From Methylocella silvestris (GTDB taxonomy: Bacteria; Pseudomonadota; Alphaproteobacteria; Rhizobiales; Beijerinckiaceae), in assembly GCF_002891535.1 (NCBI RefSeq), contig NZ_PDZR01000012.1:54737-118736 (forward strand): a stretch of 64,000 nt of DNA. The letters run 5' to 3'. Position numbers and translations under genes: made by a program. The notes beneath the pieces were generated by a model, which saw nothing but the letters and a program-made list of their open reading frames with translations, searched no databases and was not told the origin of the DNA. How positions within the stretch are numbered: position 1 is the first letter of the stretch; every line of letters starts with the position of its first letter. This document shows, piece by piece, positions 58,480-64,000 of this stretch.

Positions 58480-59717
58480 CAGCCCTGCCCCTGTTCGATC
58501 AGGGCGAGGGCGAGTGCGCGGGCCTTCGCGGCGCCTTCGCGGCTCAACTGGTCGAACAGATCGTCGGCGCGCGCGCCCGCCGGCAGTTTTGGCCGGATTT
58601 CGGCCAGTTTCAAAGCAAGCCTCGCCTCAAGCCATCCATTCGCCCCGAGTTCCGCGATGGCGTCGGCAAGGCCGCCCGCAACGGTCGGATCGACGCTGGC
58701 CGGACGGTGTGGCGGCTCTGTGCGATCGGCGAGCTTTTCGAGCCAGAGATCGGGCGCGATGCTGGCGAACAGGGTTTCCACCTCCTCGCGAAGATGCTGC
58801 GCTTTCGCGGCGATCTCGGCGTGAAGACTGCTTTGCCCATAAAGCGCGACGCGCAAGGCGAGCGCGCGACCGTCCGCCGCTTCATAGGCCGATTGCGCGC
58901 GCGCGCGAAGGGCGGCGAACAAAGCATCGCGATCCGTCAGGCCCGAAACATCGATCCTCTCCACGCCAAAGCGCACGACGTCGAGGGCGCGATGCTCCAG
59001 CGCGACAATCTCATGATGGTCAACTGTAACCAGCGTAGCGCCTTTCGCGCCGGTCTCCTTGATGCTGCGGCCTTGAAGATTGCCGGGAAAGATGATCGGC
59101 GGCACCGTCGCGAGCACTTCGCGGGCGTGGATATGGCCGAGCGCCCAATAGTCGTAGCCGTGATTGGCCAGTTGCTCGACGCTGCACGGCGCGTAATTGT
59201 CATGGCCCTCGCGGCCTGTGCCGGCGGTATGCAACAGGCCGATGTTGAAACGGCCGGGCAGCGGCTTTGGATAGTCGAGCGCGATATTCTCCAAAACCTC
59301 GCGCCGCGGAAAACTGCGTCCATGCACGGCGACGCCGATCTCGTCGATCTCGATCGTGTGCGGCCGGTTCGACGGCAGCAGCGTGACATTGTCGGAGAGT
59401 TCGAGGCGGCTGGCGAAGGGGTTTGCCGCGTCGTGATTGCCGAGAATCATGACGATTCGCACGCCTCTTTCTCGCAAGGGGCGCATGCGGTCGACGAAGA
59501 ATTGGCCGGTGCGATAGTCGCGCCAATTGCCGTCGAACAAATCGCCGGCGATGACGATCAGCTTGCAGTCTTCCCCTATGGCGAGAGCGATCAGATTGTC
59601 GAACGCCTGACGCGAAGCGTCCTCGACCCGCGCGGCGAACTCCGGCGATTTCTGCGACAGGCCGAGCAAGGGGCTATCGAGGTGGAGATCGGCGGCGTGA
59701 ATGAAGCGAAAGCGCAA
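58479..59717 (-). CDS. YhaO-like DNA repair exonuclease (SbcD/Mre11-like)
   Basis: 412 residues. The N-terminal calcineurin-like domain shows 'IHAADLHLDSPLLG' (Asp10, His12), 'VIAGDLFDGNW', 'MILGNHDAANPF' and 'YWALGHIHAREV', all Mre11/SbcD-type metal ligands. A C-terminal cap follows. Together with the coupled YhaN-like ATPase it should form an SbcCD-like nuclease complex acting on DNA ends. Start ATG 59717. Confidence 0.9.
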   Translation of the reverse strand: MRFRFIHAADLHLDSPLLGLSQKSPEFAARVEDASRQAFDNLIALAIGEDCKLIVIAGDLFDGNWRDYRTGQFFVDRMRPLRERGVRIVMILGNHDAANPFASRLELSDNVTLLPSNRPHTIEIDEIGVAVHGRSFPRREVLENIALDYPKPLPGRFNIGLLHTAGTGREGHDNYAPCSVEQLANHGYDYWALGHIHAREVLATVPPIIFPGNLQGRSIKETGAKGATLVTVDHHEIVALEHRALDVVRFGVERIDVSGLTDRDALFAALRARAQSAYEAADGRALALRVALYGQSSLHAEIAAKAQHLREEVETLFASIAPDLWLEKLADRTEPPHRPASVDPTVAGGLADAIAELGANGWLEARLALKLAEIRPKLPAGARADDLFDQLSREGAAKARALALALIEQGQG

Positions 59718-59944
59718 AGGCGATCCTTCGAGCCCTTTGCGACGGAACCGGACGCAGCCGATGCTCAGGCTCTTGGCGAAACCACAGGGCTTTGACCTAT
59801 AGAATCAAAGGCCGGCTGCCGTCATCTGATTCGGGACGTTTTCCCCCTCTATGAACGATGAGGAGCCAAGGGCGGGGAGCCAGGCTCTGCGGCCGCTCTC
59901 GGTCCGCGGCATCGCCCGCATCCTCGAATGACGATCCTTTCGCA
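59718..59944. other. Intergenic stretch before the EcfG-type promoter
   Basis: About 230 bases between the YhaO-like start and the promoter element. Short frames here show no domain or good start signals. Confidence 0.4.
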
Positions 59945-59969
59945 GGAACGGGATGCAAAGCGTGACGTT
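59945..59969 (+). promoter_or_regulatory. EcfG-type general stress promoter
   Basis: GGAAC (59945-59949) and CGTT (59966-59969) with a 16-base spacer match the alphaproteobacterial sigma-EcfG consensus GGAAC-N16/17-CGTT. It stands 81 bases before the small basic protein gene at 60050. Confidence 0.6.
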
Positions 59970-60049
59970 TTAAGAGCAACGTGAATCGCAGGCGGCCTCA
60001 AAATGTTGCCAATGGGGCGGCGGCCTGTCCGGAGGACGGAGGACCGATC

Positions 60050-60361
60050 ATGCCGCAGGGCGACAAATCGAAATACACCGACAAGCAGGAACGCAAGGCC
60101 GACCATATCGCGGACAGCTACGAGGCCAAAGGCGTTCCGGAAAAAGAGGCGGAGCGCCGCGCCTGGGCGACCGTCAACAAGGACGACGGCGGCGGCAAGA
60201 AGCCGGGTGGCTCGGGGCGCGGCAAGGAAACCGGCCATCCGGCGGCGCAGAAGGGCGGCGAACTGGGCGGGGCGGCGGCGGCCGGGCGATCCCCGGCCGA
60301 TCGCTCCGCCTCTGCGAAAAAAGCCGCGGCGACCCGCAAGGCGAAGGCGGCGCAGGGCTGA
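60050..60361 (+). CDS. Small highly charged protein, general-stress type
   Basis: 103 residues: 'MPQGDKSKYTDKQERKADHI', 'GVPEKEAERRAWATVNK', then Gly/Lys-rich low-complexity sequence ending in Ala/Lys repeats. This kind of protein is often labelled plasmid stabilisation protein or KGG-like, with no proven activity. ATG 60050 follows GGAGGACGGAGG. The EcfG-type promoter upstream suggests induction in the general stress response. The low-complexity tail may bind nucleic acid. Confidence 0.8.
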   Translation: MPQGDKSKYTDKQERKADHIADSYEAKGVPEKEAERRAWATVNKDDGGGKKPGGSGRGKETGHPAAQKGGELGGAAAAGRSPADRSASAKKAAATRKAKAAQG

Positions 60362-60445
60362 GCGGGCGCCTTGCAGTCGCAGCTTGCAATGAAGGGATTT
60401 TGCCGCAACCTTCCGGCCGATTGATCGGAATTCGGAGGGACGCGC

Positions 60446-62212
60446 CTGAAACGGAAATTCTTGATCCGGGCGGCCTGCGCGCTTGCGGCGATAACGCCGG
60501 GCGCACAGGCCGGGAGCGCGGCAAACGCTGATCCTGATTACGCCAATCTCCGATATTCGTCGTTGAGCGAGATCAACGTCGACACGGTAAAAAACCTTGC
60601 GCCGGTCTGGACCTTCTCGACTGGCGTGCTGCGCGGCCATGAAGGCGCGCCCCTCGTCGTGGGCGACGCGCTTTACCTCGTGACGCCCTTTCCCAACCGT
60701 GTTTACGCGCTCGACATCGCCCATGAGGGCAAGATCCTGTGGCAATATGAGCCAAGGCAGGATGCCGGCGTCATCGCTGTGATGTGCTGCGACGCTGTGA
60801 GTCGCGGCCTCGCCTATGGCTCCGGCAAGATTTTTCTCTACCAGGCGGACGCGACGCTGGTCGCTCTTGACGCCGGCACAGGCAAGCCGGCGTGGTCGGT
60901 CAAGAACGGCGATCCGGCCAGGGGCGCGACGGGAACGTCGGCGCCGATCGTCGTCAAGGACAAGGTTCTTGTCGGCGTCTCCGGCGGCGAATTTGGCCTG
61001 CGCGGCTATCTCACCGCCTATGATTCCGCGACAGGCGCAAAAATCTGGCGCGCCTATTCGACCGGGCCCGACGCCGAGACCTTGATTGATCCCGTCAAGA
61101 CGCAGGAGCTCGGCCGGAGCGTCGGCGAGGAAGCCAGCCTCAAGAGCTGGAGCGGCGACCAATGGGCGCTCGGCGGCGGCGCCCCATGGGGCCGCATTTC
61201 CTACGATCCCAGCCTCAACCTCGTCTATTACGGGACAGGCAACCCCTCGACCTGGAACCCTCTGCAGCGGCCTGGCGAGAATAAATGGGCGATGACGATC
61301 TTCGCCCGCAACGCCGATACGGGCGCGGCGGCCTGGCTCTATCAAATGATTCCGCATGATCAATGGGACTATGACGGCGTCAATGAAATGATCCTCGGTG
61401 AGACCGTCGTTGCCGGGCAGGCGCGCAAAACGCTGACGCATTTCGATCGCAACGGCTTCGTCTATGTGCTCGGCCGCGCCGACGGCGAACTGCTCAGCGC
61501 CGACAAATATGATCCCGCCGTTAATTGGGCGAGCCGAATCGATCTCGATAAAAGTTCCAAAAGCTACGGCCGCCCGGTGCTCGACAAAGCCTTTTCGACC
61601 GAGGCCAACGGGGAAGAAACAGTCACGCACAATATCTGCCCGGCGACGGTCGGCGCCAAGAACGCCAATCCCGCGGCCTATTCCGGGCAGGCAGGCCTCT
61701 TCTACGCGCCGATGATCCGCCTTTGCATGGATTACGAGCCCTTCCACATCGACTATGCGCAGGGCCAGCCCTATACCGGCGCGGATACGTCGGTGTTTCC
61801 GCAGAAGGGCAGGGCGGAGATGGGCGGGCTGATCGCCTGGGACGCGGCGGCGCGGCGCGAGGTCTGGTCGGTGCGCGAACCCTTCGCGGTGGTCTCCGGC
61901 GCGCTCGCAACAGCGGGCGGCCTTGTCTTCTACGGCACGCTCGAGGGCTATCTCAAGGCCGTGGACGCGCGGTCCGGCAAGGAGCTCTATCGCTTCAAGA
62001 CTCCTTCCGGCATTGTCGGCGACCCGACCGCCTTTTCCTCGAACGGGCGTGAATATATCGCCGTGCTCTCGGGCGTCGGCGGCTGGGCCGGGGCTGGCCT
62101 GACGGCGGGGCTGACCCGGTCCGAGGAAGGCGCCAATTCGCCCGAGGTCTATGCGGCGCTGGCGCAATATACGGCGCTCGGCGGCCAACTCACGGTGTTC
62201 GGCTTGCGGTGA
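60446..62212 (+). CDS. xoxF: PQQ-dependent methanol/ethanol dehydrogenase, XoxF-like
   Basis: 588 residues, periplasmic quinoprotein of the eight-bladed propeller type. Vicinal Cys114-Cys115 ('VMCCDA'), '[10 protein letters not shown]', and '[11 protein letters not shown]' are visible. In the last, catalytic Asp308 and Asp310 form the DYD that marks lanthanide-dependent XoxF; calcium MxaF has Ala at the second place. A tryptophan-docking end ('SGVGGWAG', 'GGQLTVFGL') is present. Start: no ATG/GTG is available; CTG 60446 lies six bases after GGAGGG and gives a good Lys-Arg-Lys signal peptide. TTG 60461 is the alternative. No xoxG, xoxJ or pqq genes are in view. Confidence 0.88.
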   Translation: MKRKFLIRAACALAAITPGAQAGSAANADPDYANLRYSSLSEINVDTVKNLAPVWTFSTGVLRGHEGAPLVVGDALYLVTPFPNRVYALDIAHEGKILWQYEPRQDAGVIAVMCCDAVSRGLAYGSGKIFLYQADATLVALDAGTGKPAWSVKNGDPARGATGTSAPIVVKDKVLVGVSGGEFGLRGYLTAYDSATGAKIWRAYSTGPDAETLIDPVKTQELGRSVGEEASLKSWSGDQWALGGGAPWGRISYDPSLNLVYYGTGNPSTWNPLQRPGENKWAMTIFARNADTGAAAWLYQMIPHDQWDYDGVNEMILGETVVAGQARKTLTHFDRNGFVYVLGRADGELLSADKYDPAVNWASRIDLDKSSKSYGRPVLDKAFSTEANGEETVTHNICPATVGAKNANPAAYSGQAGLFYAPMIRLCMDYEPFHIDYAQGQPYTGADTSVFPQKGRAEMGGLIAWDAAARREVWSVREPFAVVSGALATAGGLVFYGTLEGYLKAVDARSGKELYRFKTPSGIVGDPTAFSSNGREYIAVLSGVGGWAGAGLTAGLTRSEEGANSPEVYAALAQYTALGGQLTVFGLR

Positions 62213-62228
62213 GCTTTTCGAGCGCCGG

Positions 62229-63173
62229 TCAGAAGGTCATGCGCATGCTGAGCAGCATGGCGTGATTGTAGGTTGGCGTCAGCGGAGACAAAATGGCGCG
62301 CTCGGGAACGACGGCGAGCTGGTAGGCGACGCCGAAGCTGAGCTTCACGCGTTCGTAGATCTGGAATCGGCCGAACACGATGCCGGGGCCGACGAGAAAC
62401 TGGTTGCGGCTGGCGCGCGGGCCGCTCGTCCACTGCGTGTCGTTCATGGCGAATTCCGGCCAGAAATATTCCCCCAGGCGATATTGCAGCGTCGCGCTGG
62501 TTATGAGCGACGTTCCGACCTCATGTTGATTGTCGGTCGGCAGCGTGTAGCCGAGGGTCCCCTGGATGTCGAAATCGCCCCAGCCGATGCCGCCGGCGAG
62601 CGAGGGGGTGACGATCCAGGCAGGCCGGTTTGTGAAGGCTGTGACTCCGGTCGGCGCCTGGACCGCGAGGAGGCCGCTGACGACATAATCGCCCTGTTCC
62701 TCATTCGCGCTGAGGAAGCGCTGCTTGATCGTGACGAAATTACCGTCGTTGAAGCCGGTTGCGGGCTTGACCTGCGTGCGGCTTTCGTAATTCGGCACAT
62801 TGAGCAAAACTTCCGTGCTCTCCGTCGGGATAAGCTCAAGGCCCTTGCCGCCGCCGTAATTGACAACCTTCGCTCCGTTCTCCAGCGACTGCTGGGACAG
62901 ATCGAAGCGATATTCCTGCTCGAGCCGAGGCGTGACCGTGGTCATCGGCGTCATCCAATGCGGCTGGCTTGCCTGCGCTCGCTCGACCCGTTCTTGCCAA
63001 TGGGCAAAATAGTCGAGAATCGGGTCGAGCGGAGCGTTCGAAGGCGTGGCGCGAGGGGCGGCGGGCGGCGCAGCTTCAGCGGCGAAAGATTGCTGTGAGG
63101 CGTAGCAGAGGACGGCGCTCGCGCAGGCGGCGACGCGCCCCCCCGCGGCAAAAAAAGCGATTCGATGCGGCAT
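62229..63173 (-). CDS. Outer-membrane channel-like protein (MetA-pathway/COG4313 type)
   Basis: 314 residues. Signal peptide ('FFAAGGRVAACASAVL', cleavage near 'SFAAEA'), a Pro-rich linker, then amphipathic beta-strand-like sequence ending in Phe ('MLLSMRMTF'), the C-terminal pattern of outer-membrane barrels. Blocks such as 'PAWIVTPSLAGGIGWGDFDIQG' (in part) and 'GYTLPTDNQHEVGTS' resemble the phenol MetA-pathway transporter family. It converges with the XoxF-like gene 17 bases away; use with an alcohol substrate is only a guess. Start ATG 63173; upstream open sequence is not family-like. Confidence 0.62.
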   Translation of the reverse strand: MPHRIAFFAAGGRVAACASAVLCYASQQSFAAEAAPPAAPRATPSNAPLDPILDYFAHWQERVERAQASQPHWMTPMTTVTPRLEQEYRFDLSQQSLENGAKVVNYGGGKGLELIPTESTEVLLNVPNYESRTQVKPATGFNDGNFVTIKQRFLSANEEQGDYVVSGLLAVQAPTGVTAFTNRPAWIVTPSLAGGIGWGDFDIQGTLGYTLPTDNQHEVGTSLITSATLQYRLGEYFWPEFAMNDTQWTSGPRASRNQFLVGPGIVFGRFQIYERVKLSFGVAYQLAVVPERAILSPLTPTYNHAMLLSMRMTF

Positions 63174-63532
63174 GCTTGGATCTCGTTCGATTTGGGACGA
63201 CCGACGCGTCTGGCGGCGCCTGGTCACGCCAAATATTCCCATATGTATATAGCTTGGCCTATCGAAAAGTGACGCGCGGAGCGCCTTCAAACTTAATAAA
63301 TAATTTAATATTCAGAATAACTTGCGCGATTGACCGTGGCTTTGTCGCGCCGCCTCGTCAGACGACGGCAGTGCCGCCTCGCTGGCGTTTTTACGCGTCT
63401 CGAAACATGGTATGGTCCCAAGAGGCCGCCGCATTTCTGGCGGCTGGCGGGGCCTGCGTCGCGCAAGCGCGACAGGCCGGAGGCGGGGGCTTTGCGTTCG
63501 GGCCGACCGCAAAGCGCGCGGGGAGTGATCGC
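63174..63532. other. Intergenic region between the barrel gene and DUF1192
   Basis: About 360 bases; AT-richer around 63235-63320, where a promoter is likely. The plus-strand frame continuous with the DUF1192 gene runs through here, but without recognisable sequence. No RNA gene seen. Confidence 0.4.
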
Positions 63533-63736
63533 ATGAGCGCCGACGAAGGCGATTTTCTTGGCGCGCCCGCGCGCAAGGCGCCCGAGCATGAGATCGGGCA
63601 AAGTCTCGACGATCTCTCGATTTCGCAGATCGAGGAGCGGATTGCGCTGCTCTTCGCCGAAATCGACCGGCTGGAGGTCGCGCGCAAGGCGAAGCAGGCA
63701 TCGCTCGGCGCCGCCGCGGCCTTCTTCAAGACGTGA
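63533..63736 (+). CDS. DUF1192 family protein
   Basis: 67 residues: 'EHEIGQSLDDLSISQIEERIALL' (in part), then 'EIDRLEVARKAKQASLGAAAAFF'-type end. This is the short DUF1192 family of alphaproteobacteria, function unknown. GGGGAG lies upstream of ATG 63533. The longer frame upstream was not used because the family starts at this Met-Ser. Confidence 0.82.
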   Translation: MSADEGDFLGAPARKAPEHEIGQSLDDLSISQIEERIALLFAEIDRLEVARKAKQASLGAAAAFFKT

Positions 63737-63849
63737 CGCGCGTGATTCCTAACGCCGCCCGCGCACGGGTCTTGGGCCCGGCGAGGCGCCTTTGTCATGG
63801 GTCTGTCGGCGCGCCGCCATGGCTGCGTCAAAAAAGCTCCATAGCGTCG

Positions 63850-63879
63850 TTGACAAGCTGAACCGGCGGGGTCTATAAG
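63850..63879 (+). promoter_or_regulatory. Strong sigma-70-type promoter
   Basis: Perfect -35 TTGACA (63850-63855) and TATAAG (63874-63879) with an 18-base spacer. About 25 bases later begins a frame that runs off the end of the window. Confidence 0.7.
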
Positions 63880-63904
63880 CCCCTCATTGGAAGCGGCGCT
63901 GCTG

Positions 63905-64000
63905 ATGTGGCGGGCGCGGATTTCGTTTCTCGGGATGCTCTCGGGTTTTGCTTCCCTGGTCTGGGTTACGACCGGGGCGGTTAGCGTTGTCTGCGTTTTG
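63905..64000 (+). CDS. N-terminal fragment of a membrane or exported protein (partial)
   Basis: ATG 63905 opens 32 codons to the end of the window. The product begins with Met-Trp-Arg-Ala-Arg and then a hydrophobic stretch, like a signal peptide or membrane helix. A good promoter lies just before it. The gene's identity is outside the window. Confidence 0.4.
   Translation, partial: MWRARISFLGMLSGFASLVWVTTGAVSVVCVL

Noticed and set aside
59849..62188. Very long minus-strand frame (779 codons) antisense to the XoxF-like gene
   Set aside because: It is a GC-bias mirror of the real gene: Arg/Gly/Ala-rich with no domain, and it crosses several genes.

Overview
The window is GC-rich chromosomal DNA from an alphaproteobacterium of the Rhizobiales/Hyphomicrobiales. 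The evidence is an NdvA-type glucan exporter, an rpoH with an intact RpoH box, a DUF2778 peptidase, MbfA with an Irr-like operator, an EcfG-type promoter, and the rimP-nusA-ylxR-infB-rbfA-truB order. A quinoprotein with the lanthanide-type D-Y-D signature (XoxF-like) suggests a methylotrophic or methanotrophic relative such as Beijerinckiaceae. That family-level placement is inference.

Layout. 0-8.8 kb: a partial HlyC/CorC protein, DUF2778, GNAT, a secreted polysaccharide deacetylase, an LMW-phosphatase/fructosamine-kinase pair, an FmdB zinc ribbon, the NdvA exporter and an RluA-type pseudouridine synthase. 8.8-17 kb: rpoH, a GST, yebC, a coiled-coil membrane protein, and the permuted ATP-grasp/alpha-E pair. 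17-25 kb: the transcription/translation operon rimP-nusA-ylxR-infB-rbfA-truB, led by an attenuator-like terminator. 25-37.8 kb: a TPR/O-GlcNAc-transferase/methyltransferase fusion, an L,D-transpeptidase, purEK, rpsU, a TPR lipoprotein, a deoxyribosyltransferase, gap-pgk, zapA, a 6S RNA candidate, fau and a YmdB-type phosphoesterase. 37.8-40 kb: katG.

40.2-42.9 kb is the clear outlier: one AT-rich gene for an 856-residue STAND protein. Its apparent order is HEPN (Rx4H), NB-ARC ATPase, helical repeats, cold-shock-like domain. It looks like a horizontally acquired single-gene defence or abortive-infection candidate inserted between housekeeping genes. I saw no integrase, tRNA or flanking repeat beside it.

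42.9-64 kb: an NTF2-like protein, a 3-methyladenine glycosylase, two periplasmic DUF2380/DUF3280-like proteins divergent from a NarL-type two-component system, a large membrane protein with a GATase-like region, a histidine phosphatase, GNAT, hydroxypyruvate isomerase, mbfA, metallophosphoesterases, a TIGR04325-type methyltransferase, the YhaO/YhaN-like pair, a small stress-type protein behind an EcfG promoter, the XoxF-like dehydrogenase (probably with a CTG start), an outer-membrane channel, DUF1192, and a gene that runs off the end.

Many genes are tightly packed, and several pairs share ATGA or TGATG overlaps. Long open frames antisense to the GC-rich genes were treated as codon-bias shadows. 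All assignments come from reading the sequence and recalling families; no database search was run.
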